DNA of 64,000 nt, from positions 1-64,000 of the forward strand of contig NZ_SOEB01000006.1 in the NCBI RefSeq assembly GCF_004365965.1, given 5' to 3'. Made by a program: the position numbers and the translations under genes. The notes beneath the pieces were generated by a model. It had not been told where the DNA came from. It made no database searches and worked only from the letters and a program-made list of their open reading frames with translations. This DNA is from Rhodovulum visakhapatnamense (lineage in GTDB: Bacteria; Pseudomonadota; Alphaproteobacteria; Rhodobacterales; Rhodobacteraceae). Positions 34,356 to 43,088 of the stretch are shown here, piece by piece (position 1 is the stretch's first letter; each line of letters starts with the position of its first letter).

Positions 34356-35173
34356 TCGCAACGGCGTGGTTCGCGGCGCTGGCCGCCCTGTTCATCTGGT
34401 GGTTCTCGACCGGGGCAATCCTGATCGTCGTGCGCCGCGCCGAACACCGGGGACGCCTTGCGCATCTTCGGGCGACGGTCATGGCCCTGCCGCTTCTGGG
34501 CGGCGGGGTGTGGCTGTTCGAGATGACCCGCCATGTGGAAACCGTGGCGACCGCCTATCTGGCCTTTCTCGCGGCCATCGCGATCTGGGGCTGGGTGGAG
34601 CTGGCCTTCCTGACCGGGGTCGTCACCGGCCCCAACACCACCCGCTGTCACCCGCATGCGCGCGGCTGGGAGCGGTTCATGCGCGCCTATGGCACCATCG
34701 CCTATCACGAGACGCTGCTGGTGGTCATTCTCTTCGCGATGCTGGTCACCAGCCACGATTCCGCCAACGGCGTCGGGGTCTGGACCTTCATCATCCTGTT
34801 CTTCGCGCGGATCTCGGCCAAGCTGAACCTTTTCCTCGGCGTGCCCAAGATCAATGTCGAGTTCCTGCCGACGCCGCTTGCGCATCTGCCCAGCCATTTC
34901 AAGATCTCGCGGCTGAACTGGCTTTTCCCTTTCTCGATTTCGGCGCTGACCTTCGCGGTCGCCTGTTTCATGGAGCGGCTGTTTGCGGTCAGCGATCCGC
35001 ATGACACGGTGGGCTTTGCGCTGCTGACGGCGATCACCGCGCTGGCGCTTCTGGAACACTGGCTGATGGTGCTGCCGCTGCCGGACGAGCGGCTCTGGCG
35101 CTGGATGCTGCCGGAGCGCAAAGAGCGGTCCGAGGACGACAAGATCCGCCCGAACGATCTTGGCCGGACCTGA
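34352..35173 (+). CDS. puhE: Photosynthetic protein PuhE (membrane protein)
   Basis: Integral membrane protein of 273 residues with about seven helices, associated with puh operons; in Rhodobacter capsulatus it modulates bacteriochlorophyll production. Recognisable blocks are FLTGVVTGPNTTRCHPHARGW, AYHETLLVVILFAMLV, FARISAKLNLFLGVPKINVEFLP (residues 150-172) and LPDERLWRWMLPE. It starts with TTG overlapping the acsF stop (TTGA), with GGAG 8 bp upstream; no internal ATG near the N-terminus would fit. It closes the long bchF operon. Confidence 0.9.
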   Translation: MIATAWFAALAALFIWWFSTGAILIVVRRAEHRGRLAHLRATVMALPLLGGGVWLFEMTRHVETVATAYLAFLAAIAIWGWVELAFLTGVVTGPNTTRCHPHARGWERFMRAYGTIAYHETLLVVILFAMLVTSHDSANGVGVWTFIILFFARISAKLNLFLGVPKINVEFLPTPLAHLPSHFKISRLNWLFPFSISALTFAVACFMERLFAVSDPHDTVGFALLTAITALALLEHWLMVLPLPDERLWRWMLPERKERSEDDKIRPNDLGRT

Positions 35174-35403
35174 CCCGGACCTGACCGGGGCAAGGCGGGC
35201 GAATCGCGGCACTCTGCGGGCTTCGGCATCCGATCCTGGAAATCCTTTAAAACCAGAAAGTCGCGCCCGACGTGTGCGGCTCCAGGGGCGCGGCGGATGC
35301 ATCCATTGGTCGGAAACCCTTTGTTTAGCGACCCATATAGATTGACCTTCCCGGGGCTGCGTTCCATGGTATGCACCGGTTCAGTTGAGTCAGGGAGAGA
35401 CCC

Positions 35404-35847
35404 ATGAATTCGAAATTCGCGCTCGCCGCTGCCGCGGCAGCCCTGATTGCCGGCCCGGCGCTTGCCGTCGATGTGACCGGCGATCCGGCTGAAGGCGAGA
35501 AGGTGTTCAACAAGATCTGTCAGACCTGCCACATCGTCGAGAATGACGCGGGCGAGGTGGTCGCCGGGCGCAATGCCAAGGTCGGCCCCAACCTCTTCAA
35601 GATGCCGGGCCGTCATGCCGCCGCCATCGAGGGTTTCAAGTATTCCGACCTCATGAAAGAGGCCGGCGAAAAGGGTCTGGTCTGGACCGAGGACGAGCTG
35701 GTCAATTACGTGCCCGGCCCGACCGACTTCCTGCGCGAATTCACCCAGGACCCCAAGGGCCGCGGGCTGATGACCAACCAGCGCGTCAAGGAACAGGAAA
35801 TCCGCGACGTCTTCGCCTATATCGCGAGCTTCGGCACCCACGAATAA
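35404..35847 (+). CDS. cycA: Periplasmic cytochrome c2
   Basis: Soluble c-type cytochrome of 147 residues that carries electrons from the bc1 complex to the reaction centre. A signal peptide (residues 1-21, ending ALA) is cut before VDVTG. The heme site is C39-QT-C42-H43, and the probable axial Met is M123 (GLMTNQRV), which aligns with the GMAF Met of other c2 proteins although the surrounding residues differ. KVGPNLFKMPGRHAAAIEGFKYSD is the typical c2 core. RBS GGGAGAG precedes the ATG. The gene sits after puhE without the hemA that separates them in Rhodobacter sphaeroides. A terminator follows. Confidence 0.93.
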   Translation: MNSKFALAAAAAALIAGPALAVDVTGDPAEGEKVFNKICQTCHIVENDAGEVVAGRNAKVGPNLFKMPGRHAAAIEGFKYSDLMKEAGEKGLVWTEDELVNYVPGPTDFLREFTQDPKGRGLMTNQRVKEQEIRDVFAYIASFGTHE

Positions 35848-35868
35848 GCGGCGCCTGTCGCGCGAAAC

Positions 35869-35897
35869 GGCCGCCGGCCTTCCCGGCGGCCTTTTTT
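35869..35897 (+). terminator. Intrinsic terminator after cycA
   Basis: A perfect 9-bp stem (GGCCGCCGG / CCGGCGGCC) with CCTTC loop is followed by six T. It lies 22 bp after cycA, in the gap before the convergent bchO. Confidence 0.93.
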
Positions 35898-35920
35898 GTT
35901 CCCGCACCGCGGGCCGCCGG

Positions 35921-36784
35921 TCAGAGGCGGTCGTCGAGAAAGGCCTCGATCCGGGCGGTGACCGCCTCGGGGGCCTCTTCATGGGCCAGATGGCCAAGCC
36001 CCGGGAACCGGGCAAGCTCTGCTCGCGGCAGCCGCGCCGCCGCCCGCACCGAGCCCGACACCGGGACCGCCCGATCGTCCTCTCCGACGATCAGCAGGGT
36101 CGGCACGTCGATCGAGGGCAGGTCGTGCTGCAGCCCGTCCAGCGACCATTGCGCGACCATGGCCAGCGTCGCGTCGGTATGGTGGCGGTCGGCCACCAGC
36201 CGACGGTAAAGCGCCAGCCCCTCGGGCGAAAGCTCGCTGCCGATCCCGGCGATCATGTATTCGACCCCGGCGGCCGTTCCCAGCCAGCGCGAGATTTCCG
36301 AGGCCGAGAACGGGTTCAGCGCCATCATCCGCGCCATCATCGGAAAGACGAAGCCCGCAGGCCCCTTGAAGCTTTCCAGCGCGGCATTCAGCCCGACCAG
36401 CGCCTTCGGCGGCCGTTTCAGGTCGCGCACCATCCGCAGGGCGATGGCCGCCCCGGCCGAATGGCCGATAATGGCGTCCGGCAGCAGCGCCTCGCCATCG
36501 AGCAGGGCCGAGATATCGCGGCTCATCGCATCGAGCCCGCAGCGCTGCCGCGCGCCGAGCCGGGTGAAGCCCTGACCGGGCAGGTCAAGCGCCACCACGC
36601 GATAGCGTTCGGCCAGAATGGGAAAGACATCGCGCCAGCTATGGGTCGCGCCGCCGGTGCCGTGGATCAGCAGCACGACGGGCCCGTCGCCCGCCACCTG
36701 CAGATGCCAGTAATGCGGTCGATGACGCACGAACCGGGAAAACTCCCGGTTCGGCCAATCGCTTCCGTCCCGGGTCCAGTCCAT
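35921..36784 (-). CDS. bchO: Magnesium-chelatase-associated alpha/beta hydrolase BchO
   Basis: Alpha/beta-hydrolase-fold protein of 287 residues always linked to bchI and bchD. The oxyanion block is VLLIHGTGGATHSWRD (about residues 37-52) and the nucleophile elbow is GHSAGAAIALRM (Ser about 118). The late catalytic region is LIVGEDDRAVPVSG and the His is in FPGLGHLAHEEAPEA. The substrate is unknown; it is thought to help Mg-chelatase or bacteriochlorophyll handling. It begins 8 bp after bchD with GAGGGA as ribosome site, so it is the last gene of the crtA-bchI-bchD-bchO operon. Confidence 0.92.
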   Translation of the reverse strand: MDWTRDGSDWPNREFSRFVRHRPHYWHLQVAGDGPVVLLIHGTGGATHSWRDVFPILAERYRVVALDLPGQGFTRLGARQRCGLDAMSRDISALLDGEALLPDAIIGHSAGAAIALRMVRDLKRPPKALVGLNAALESFKGPAGFVFPMMARMMALNPFSASEISRWLGTAAGVEYMIAGIGSELSPEGLALYRRLVADRHHTDATLAMVAQWSLDGLQHDLPSIDVPTLLIVGEDDRAVPVSGSVRAAARLPRAELARFPGLGHLAHEEAPEAVTARIEAFLDDRL

Positions 36785-36792
36785 GCGTTCCC

Positions 36793-38496
36793 TCAGGCGT
36801 CGAGAGCGGCCGATACGGCGGTCGAGAGCCGGTTGGCGTCGGCTCTCGGCAGGGGGATGTAGGGCGCCCCCAGCGTGTCGGCCAGCGCCTTCAGTGACCG
36901 TTCGGGCCGCTGGCCCATGTCGATCACCATGGCCGGATAGCCGTTGGCGCGGATCGCGGTCGCCATTCGCGTCGCATCCTCGGCCGCCATCGTCCGGTTC
37001 GCGGTGCCGTCGAGCGCGATATTCGCCCGCCCGTCGGTCAGCAGCGCGACCGTCGGCGTCATGCCCCGCCCCTTGGACTGGATCGCCAGTTCCAGAGCGG
37101 TCTTCAGCCCGGCGGCCAGCGGCGTGCCGCCCCCGCCCGGAAGCGCCGCGAGCCGCCGCTTGGTCTGCACCAGCGACCGCGTCGGCGGCAGCAGCAGTTC
37201 CGCCGCCTCGCCCCGGAACGCGACCAGCGCGACATGGTCGCGCCGGGCATAGGCCTCGGCCAGCAGCAGTTCGACCGCGCCCTTGGCCTCGGCCAGACGG
37301 GTCATCGCCGCAGAGCCCGAGGCATCGACCACGAAGATCAGGAGCCGGTCGGACTTCTCTTCGAAGCGCTTGATGCGGAAGTCGTCGGTGCGGATGTGCA
37401 GCGACCGCTCGAAGCTCGATTCCCGCTTGCGGATGGTCTGCCAGGGCGCGGCGGCCCGCAGCGTCGAGATCACGTCGAGCCGCGCGCCGGTATCCAGCCG
37501 CCCGCGCCGGGCCGGGATCGGCCGGCCGCGCCGGTTGCCCTTGCGCTTGGCGCCGGCGCCCGAAATGCCGCCGCCCGCGCGCTGGGCCTTCTTCGCGGCA
37601 AGGTTCGCCAGCAGGTCCGCAGGCAGCGTCGCCTTGGCGGCCTCCAGCAGGATGTCCTGCAGCGGCAGGTCGTCCAGCGACTGCGCCTCGCCTTCGTTCT
37701 GGTCCTTGTCGCCCTGCTCGGGCTCGGGCGGGGGCGGGTCGTCCTGCGGCGGCTGGTCGTCCTCGGCCGGTTCTTCGGGGAATTGCGTCGCGCGGGGCGC
37801 CAGCACCAGCTGGACGGCGGCGGTCAGATCGTCCTGATCGACCGCGTCATTGCCCGCCAGCGCCGCCAGCGCCTTGGCGGCCTTCAGCGCCAGCATCGGC
37901 GCGCGCAGCGAGTCGATGCCCAGCCGCACCGCCAGCACGGTCAGGTCTTCCAGCACCTTGTCGCCCGCGCGGACGCCCGGCAGCCGGGCGCGGGCAGCGG
38001 CCAGCGCGTCGGTATCCATCGCGATCCGCTCGGTCTGGCCCCAGGGCAGGGTGTCGAGATCGAGATGCAGCGCCAGCCGGTCGGTCAGCGCCTCGGGCAG
38101 GGTTTCCTGCGGCTCGGCGCCCTCGTCCATCGCGATCAGGCAATGGCCGGTGCCCTGATCCATCGCCCCGGCCAGCCGCGCGGCCAGCCCGGGCTGGGTC
38201 CGTTCGGCCATCGGCAGCACGAGGATCGCGGGCTCGGCCAGAATGCCCGCCCGTTCGACCAGCTTGCCCGAGGACAGCGTGGCCGTCAGGTCGATGCCGC
38301 CGAACAGCTGTTCGTCGCCAATGGAAGGATGCAGGCGCTTGAGGGGCAGGGGCAGGGCCGGCAGGGCCTCGATCACCCGGTCGCGCACCGGCCCCGACCG
38401 GGCGCGGAGCCACAGGCCCCCCAGCCCGGCCGGATCGACGGCCAGTGCGTTCAGGCCGATCTCGACCCGGGTCCAGATGCCGTCAGGCAGACTCAC
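36793..38496 (-). CDS. bchD: Magnesium chelatase subunit D
   Basis: AAA+ protein of 567 residues that with BchI forms the ATP-driven motor for magnesium insertion. The N-terminal AAA-like domain (about residues 30-260) lacks a good Walker A, as is normal for BchD. A Pro/Glu/Asp-rich linker (about 262-295) leads to a von Willebrand A domain with the MIDAS DASGSAAM (about 390) and LTDGRANIAL. GTG 38496 is chosen because GAGGAGG lies 6 bp before it, within bchI; the ORF extends further upstream but overlaps bchI and lacks family similarity there. It overlaps bchI by 14 bp. Confidence 0.95.
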   Translation of the reverse strand: MSLPDGIWTRVEIGLNALAVDPAGLGGLWLRARSGPVRDRVIEALPALPLPLKRLHPSIGDEQLFGGIDLTATLSSGKLVERAGILAEPAILVLPMAERTQPGLAARLAGAMDQGTGHCLIAMDEGAEPQETLPEALTDRLALHLDLDTLPWGQTERIAMDTDALAAARARLPGVRAGDKVLEDLTVLAVRLGIDSLRAPMLALKAAKALAALAGNDAVDQDDLTAAVQLVLAPRATQFPEEPAEDDQPPQDDPPPPEPEQGDKDQNEGEAQSLDDLPLQDILLEAAKATLPADLLANLAAKKAQRAGGGISGAGAKRKGNRRGRPIPARRGRLDTGARLDVISTLRAAAPWQTIRKRESSFERSLHIRTDDFRIKRFEEKSDRLLIFVVDASGSAAMTRLAEAKGAVELLLAEAYARRDHVALVAFRGEAAELLLPPTRSLVQTKRRLAALPGGGGTPLAAGLKTALELAIQSKGRGMTPTVALLTDGRANIALDGTANRTMAAEDATRMATAIRANGYPAMVIDMGQRPERSLKALADTLGAPYIPLPRADANRLSTAVSAALDA

Positions 38497-39496
38497 CCAG
38501 CACCTCCTCGACCACGCGGCCCACGCGGGTGGTGGACCCGGCCTCGTCCAGCGGATCGCGGCGCAGGCGATGGCGCAGCGCCGAGGGCGCGACCTGGCGC
38601 ACATGCGCCCGGGTCACCGCGTCGGCCCCCTCGAAGGCCGCCAGCGCGCGCGACGCCTTCAGCAGCGTCAGCTCGCCCCTGAGCCCGTCGGAGCCCAGTG
38701 CCAGGCACAGCTCGGCGCAGTCGCGCAACACGGACTCGTCGCTGGCCATGGTCTTGAGATGGCCACGGGCGGCCACGATCCGGTCGCGCAGCTCGGCATC
38801 GGCGGGGCGCCATTTCTCCATGAAGCCCTCATAGTCCATCTCGTAGGTGTCGCGGCGGCGGATCACCTCGATCCGGGTGTCGATGTCCTTGGGCGAGGTC
38901 ACCTCGACCGACAGGCCGAAGCGGTCCAGAAGCTGCGGGCGCAGCTCGCCCTCTTCGGGGTTGCCGGACCCGACGAGCACGAAGCGCGCCGGGTGCCGGA
39001 TCGACAGACCTTCCCGTTCCACCACGTTTTCGCCCGACTGGGCGACGTCGAGCAGCAGGTCGACGATATGGTCCTCCAGCAGGTTGACCTCGTCGATATA
39101 GAGATATCCGCGGTTCGCCCGCGCCAGCAGGCCGGGCTCGAACGCCTTCTCGCCATTGGTCAGCGCCTTCTCGATGTCGAGCGCGCCTACCACCCGGTCC
39201 TCGGTCACGCCCAGCGGCAGGTCGACCACCGGGGTCGGCCGCGTGACGATCTCGGTCGAGGTCAGGTGTGCCCAGTCCGGGCACCGGTCCAGCGAGGGCG
39301 AGTTGACCGGGCAGCTCGCGACCGCGTGGATCGGCGGCAGCAGGGCGGCCAGCGCGCGCACGGCCGTCGATTTGCCGGTTCCGCGGTCGCCGAACACCAG
39401 AACGCCTCCGATCCCCGGGTCGATCGCCGTGAGGATCATCGCCTGCTTCATCTCCTCCTGGCCGACGATGGCGGAGAAGGGAAAGGGTTGAGTCAT
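38483..39496 (-). CDS. bchI: Magnesium chelatase ATPase subunit I
   Basis: AAA+ ATPase of 337 residues that energises magnesium insertion. It starts MTQPFPFSAIVGQEEMKQAM, the family opening. Walker A is GDRGTGKSTAVRAL (about 36-49), Walker B is GYLYIDEVNLLEDHI, and FVLVGSGNPEEGELRPQLLDRFG holds sensor 1 and the arginine finger (about residues 185-207). Its ATG overlaps the crtA stop (ATGA), so this ATPase is coupled to a carotenoid gene. An in-frame extension to 39676 runs over crtA and is rejected. Confidence 0.97.
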   Translation of the reverse strand: MTQPFPFSAIVGQEEMKQAMILTAIDPGIGGVLVFGDRGTGKSTAVRALAALLPPIHAVASCPVNSPSLDRCPDWAHLTSTEIVTRPTPVVDLPLGVTEDRVVGALDIEKALTNGEKAFEPGLLARANRGYLYIDEVNLLEDHIVDLLLDVAQSGENVVEREGLSIRHPARFVLVGSGNPEEGELRPQLLDRFGLSVEVTSPKDIDTRIEVIRRRDTYEMDYEGFMEKWRPADAELRDRIVAARGHLKTMASDESVLRDCAELCLALGSDGLRGELTLLKASRALAAFEGADAVTRAHVRQVAPSALRHRLRRDPLDEAGSTTRVGRVVEEVLGESA

Positions 39497-40338
39497 GCGG
39501 TCACTTTCGATTTCTTGGGTCCCCGGGATTTCTTGGGGGCCTTCGTGGGCTTCGCGGGTTTCTCGGCCGCGGGTTCCTTGGCGGCCGGAGCTTCGGTCGC
39601 CGGCGGGGCAGCCGGGGCCGGGGCAGCCGGTTTGGCGTCGGACTTCAGCAGGGCCATCGGGCTTCCGCCCTCCCACGTACCCTCTTCCTCAAGGATTTTG
39701 AAGCGGGCATAGAGGTCTTCCTTGAACCAGTGATCGCCATAGGCGGCCCGGATCGCGTGGCCATGCGGGGTCTCGCCATGGGCAAAGCCCGCCATCGTGC
39801 CGGCGCCCTTCCACAGCGAGAAGGTGACCTGCTGCACCCAGGGCACCTCGGCCATGCCCATGTGGAAGACGCAGGTCGGGTCGGCCGCGACCTCTTTCTG
39901 GATCTGCGGCACGTGCTTCCAGAACTGCAGCGCGATGGGCAGCTTGACGGTGGCGCGGGTCAGCACGGCCAGCGGGCCCGGTTCGGCCTTTTCGGTGACC
40001 TTCAGCGGCTCGACGCCGGACCACATGCCGCGGGCCGAGGTGGGGGACAGGTAGATCGTGTAGGCCTCGCAGGAATGATCGCGCAGCGTCCGGTGGGTGA
40101 TCGAGCCCTTCAGGCCCGCCTTGGCGGTCGCCATGTCGGGCCAGACACAGAGAATCGCGTTGACGTTGACGTTGGGGCGGGGATTGAACCCCTCATCCGA
40201 GCCGGTGCCCAGAAGCTTGAAGAATTCCAGCCCCGGAACGGTCTTCAAGGCGTAGCGGCCGCGGGCCATCTGGCTCAGCGCCTCGAGGCGCGAAGCCCAA
40301 TTGTCATAACGAAAAAAGCTGATGGTGACGACTTGCAT
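39493..40338 (-). CDS. crtA: Spheroidene monooxygenase
   Basis: Enzyme of 281 residues that oxidises spheroidene to spheroidenone, giving the red colour of aerobic cultures. The start MQVVTISFFRYDNWASRLEA matches the usual CrtA N-terminus, and ATG 40338 has AGGAG upstream. The catalytic body ends near residue 230 (FKILEEEGTWEGGSPMALL); the last ~50 residues are an Ala/Pro/Lys-rich tail ending KKSRGPKKSKVTA, which looks unstructured and may not be general in the family. The gene faces away from crtI with a PpsR box between and heads the bchI-bchD-bchO operon. Confidence 0.95.
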   Translation of the reverse strand: MQVVTISFFRYDNWASRLEALSQMARGRYALKTVPGLEFFKLLGTGSDEGFNPRPNVNVNAILCVWPDMATAKAGLKGSITHRTLRDHSCEAYTIYLSPTSARGMWSGVEPLKVTEKAEPGPLAVLTRATVKLPIALQFWKHVPQIQKEVAADPTCVFHMGMAEVPWVQQVTFSLWKGAGTMAGFAHGETPHGHAIRAAYGDHWFKEDLYARFKILEEEGTWEGGSPMALLKSDAKPAAPAPAAPPATEAPAAKEPAAEKPAKPTKAPKKSRGPKKSKVTA

Positions 40339-40435
40339 ATGCGACTCTCCTAAACGGCTGTCGGTCATCTTCTGGGCTCTTCGGGGTGCGACCGCAAGGA
40401 ACCTGCCGCCCCCGGCGCGTATCCGGTAGAAGCAT

Positions 40436-40453
40436 TGTAAACTAAACTAGACA
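40436..40453. promoter_or_regulatory. PpsR/CrtJ-binding site between crtA and crtI
   Basis: TGTAAACTAAACTAGACA is a perfect TGT-N12-ACA match. It is 17 bp before the crtI start and 98 bp before crtA, so bound PpsR could cover both promoters. The region has no other good palindrome. Confidence 0.85.
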
Positions 40454-40469
40454 GGTTTAACCTAGCGAC

Positions 40470-42026
40470 ATGATGACACGAGTCGATCCCGCCCTGGCGG
40501 ATGAAGCCGTTCGGGCCAAACGCCCGCACGCCGTTGTAATCGGAGCCGGGTTGGGCGGGCTGGCCGCAGCCATGCGTCTGGGCGCCAAGGGATATTCCGT
40601 CACCGTCGTCGACAAGCTCGACGTGCCCGGCGGGCGCGGATCGGCGATCTGGCAGGACGGCCACCGCTTCGATCTGGGGCCGACCATCGTCACCGTGCCG
40701 CAGGTCTTCCGCGACCTTTGGTCCGCCTGCGGGCGCGATTTCGACAAGGACGTCACGCTGGTCCCGATGGACCCGTTCTACGAGATCGTCTTCCCCGATG
40801 GCGAGCGCTTCCGTGCCCGGCAGGACACCGAACAGATGCGGGCCGAAGTGGCGCGGCTCTCGCCCGGCGATCTGGCGGGCTATGACCAGTTCCTGAAGGA
40901 CAGCGAGAAACGCTACTGGTTCGGTTTCGAGGGGCTCGGCCGCCGCCCGATGAACGAGTGGAAGGAGCTGGCCAAGGTCCTGCACACCTTCGGGATGCTG
41001 CGCGCCGACCGTTCGGTCTATGCCCATGCCGCGAGCCGGGTGAAGGACGAACGACTGCGCATGGCGCTGTCGTTCCATCCGCTGTTCATCGGCGGCGATC
41101 CGTTCAACGTCACTTCGATGTACATCCTTGTCAGCCATCTCGAGAAGGAATTCGGGGTGCATTACGCGATGGGCGGCGTTGCCGCGATCGCCAAGGCCAT
41201 GGCGGGCGTCATCGAGGATCAGGGCGGCGTGCTGCGGATGCAGACCGAGGTCGACGAGATCCTGGTCAAGAAGCACAAGGCGGCCGGGGTCAAGCTGGCC
41301 TCGGGCGAGGTCCTCGATGCCGATGTGGTCGTCTCGAACGCCGACTCGGGCTTCACCTACAGCCACCTGCTGCGCAACACCCGCCGCTGGCGCTGGACCG
41401 ACGAGAGTCTGGCCAAGAAGCGGTGGTCGATGGGCCTGTTCGTCTGGTATTTCGGCACGAAGGGCACCCGCGGCATGTGGAAGGACGTGGGCCATCACAC
41501 CGTGCTGAACGGGCCGCGCTACAAGGGCCTGGTGAAGGACATCTTCTTCAAGCCCGAAGAGCTGGCCGACGACATGAGCCTTTACATCCACCGGCCCAGC
41601 GTCACCGACCCGACCGCCGCGCCCGAGGGCGACGACACCTTCTATGCGCTGTCGCCGGTGCCGAACCTGCATGCCGATCACCCGGTCGACTGGACGGCCA
41701 ATGCCGAACGCTATCGCAAGATGGTGCTGAACTTCATGGAAGAAAAGCTGATGCCGGGGCTCGGGCAGCATGTCTCGACCAGCCTCGTCTTCACGCCGAA
41801 CAGCTTCCAGGCGCGGTATCTGTCGCCCTTCGGCGCCGGGTTCTCGCTGGAGCCCCGGATCTTCCAGAGCGCCAATTTCCGTCCGCACAACATCAGCGAA
41901 GAGGTCGAGGGCCTGTATCTGGTGGGCGCGGGCACCCATCCCGGCGCGGGCCTGCCCAGCGTCGTCACCTCGGCCGAGGTGATGGCCAAGCTCGTGCCGG
42001 ATGCGGATCGTGTCGCGGCGGGCTGA
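40470..42026 (+). CDS. crtI: Phytoene desaturase
   Basis: FAD-dependent desaturase of 518 residues that introduces three or four double bonds into phytoene, giving neurosporene or lycopene. The dinucleotide fold is VVIGAGLGGLAAAMRLGAKG (about residues 24-43), and the C-terminal FAD signature is GLYLVGAGTHPGAGLPSVVTS. FDLGPTIVTVPQVF is also typical. Two ATGs stand at 40470 and 40473; either may serve. A spheroidene-series pathway is suggested by crtA. crtB starts 1 bp after the stop. Confidence 0.96.
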   Translation: MMTRVDPALADEAVRAKRPHAVVIGAGLGGLAAAMRLGAKGYSVTVVDKLDVPGGRGSAIWQDGHRFDLGPTIVTVPQVFRDLWSACGRDFDKDVTLVPMDPFYEIVFPDGERFRARQDTEQMRAEVARLSPGDLAGYDQFLKDSEKRYWFGFEGLGRRPMNEWKELAKVLHTFGMLRADRSVYAHAASRVKDERLRMALSFHPLFIGGDPFNVTSMYILVSHLEKEFGVHYAMGGVAAIAKAMAGVIEDQGGVLRMQTEVDEILVKKHKAAGVKLASGEVLDADVVVSNADSGFTYSHLLRNTRRWRWTDESLAKKRWSMGLFVWYFGTKGTRGMWKDVGHHTVLNGPRYKGLVKDIFFKPEELADDMSLYIHRPSVTDPTAAPEGDDTFYALSPVPNLHADHPVDWTANAERYRKMVLNFMEEKLMPGLGQHVSTSLVFTPNSFQARYLSPFGAGFSLEPRIFQSANFRPHNISEEVEGLYLVGAGTHPGAGLPSVVTSAEVMAKLVPDADRVAAG

Positions 42027-42027
42027 G

Positions 42028-43083
42028 ATGATCGACCCGGCGGATCTGAAGCATTGCGAGGACTCGATCCGCACCGGGTCCTACTCGTTCCATGCCGCCT
42101 CGAAACTGCTGCCGGCCCGGGTCCGCGACCCGGCGCTGGCGCTTTACGCCTTCTGCCGGCTGACCGACGATGCGGTCGATCTGACCCATGACAAGTCGGC
42201 GGCCGTGCTGATGCTGGGCGAGCGGCTGGACCTGATCTATCGCGGTCAGCCCCGGAACGCGCCCTGCGACCGGGCCTTCGCGGCGGTGGTCGACGAGTTC
42301 GAGATGCCGCGCACCCTGCCCGAGGCGCTGCTGGAGGGCATGGCCTGGGACGCGATGGGGCGGCGCTATGAAACGCTGTCGGGGGTCTACGACTATTCGG
42401 CGCGCGTCGCGGCGGCGGTCGGCGTGATGATGGCGGTGCTGATGCGGGTCCGCGATCCGCATGCGCTGGCACGGGCTTGCGATCTGGGTGTCGCGATGCA
42501 ACTGACCAACATCGCCCGCGATGTGGGCGAGGACGCGGCCGAGGGCCGGGTCTACCTGCCGCTGCAGTGGATGACCGAGGTCGGGCTCGACGTCGACGAG
42601 TTCCTGGCCCGGCCCCAGCCCTCGCCCAGCATCCGCCGCCTGACCCAGAAGCTGCTGGCCGATGCCAACCGGCTTTACTTCCGGTCCGAGCCGGGCCTTG
42701 CCGAGTTGCCCTTCTCGTGCCGTCCCGGGATCTTCGCCGCGCGTCATATCTATGCCGCCATCGGGCGCGAGGTGCGCCGGGCCGATTACGACAACATCAC
42801 CCGCCGTGCCTATACCAGCAAGGGCCAGAAGCTTGGCTGGCTGATCTGGTCGGCGGCGCAGGCGATGGTGGCCAGTGTCATGCCGCGATCTGCGGTGCTG
42901 TATGGCAAGCCGCTGCCCGAATGCGCCTATCTGGTCGAGGCGACGGCAACCCGGCGGCCGTCCGACAACCCCTGGGGCGAGGGCCGCGCGGGCGAGATCA
43001 TCGCGATTCTGGCCCAGCTCGAGGCCCGGGAACGTGCGAGACGCGGTGCCACATTGGAACAATATCGCCGCGAGGCTATTTAA
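42028..43083 (+). CDS. crtB: Phytoene synthase
   Basis: Prenyl-transferase of 351 residues joining two geranylgeranyl diphosphates to phytoene. It has LALYAFCRLTDDAVD (DDxxD-like, about residues 37-51) and LGVAMQLTNIARDVGEDAAEGRVYLP (about 155-180) with the second Asp-rich motif, and FYFRS-type YFRSEPGLAELP. ATG 42028 is next to the crtI stop; an in-frame start at 42001 lies inside crtI and is not used. The C-terminal ~50 residues (NPWGEGRAGEIIAILAQLEAR) are normal for Rhodobacter CrtB. Part of crtI-crtB-tspO. Confidence 0.96.
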   Translation: MIDPADLKHCEDSIRTGSYSFHAASKLLPARVRDPALALYAFCRLTDDAVDLTHDKSAAVLMLGERLDLIYRGQPRNAPCDRAFAAVVDEFEMPRTLPEALLEGMAWDAMGRRYETLSGVYDYSARVAAAVGVMMAVLMRVRDPHALARACDLGVAMQLTNIARDVGEDAAEGRVYLPLQWMTEVGLDVDEFLARPQPSPSIRRLTQKLLADANRLYFRSEPGLAELPFSCRPGIFAARHIYAAIGREVRRADYDNITRRAYTSKGQKLGWLIWSAAQAMVASVMPRSAVLYGKPLPECAYLVEATATRRPSDNPWGEGRAGEIIAILAQLEARERARRGATLEQYRREAI

Positions 43084-43088
43084 GATCC

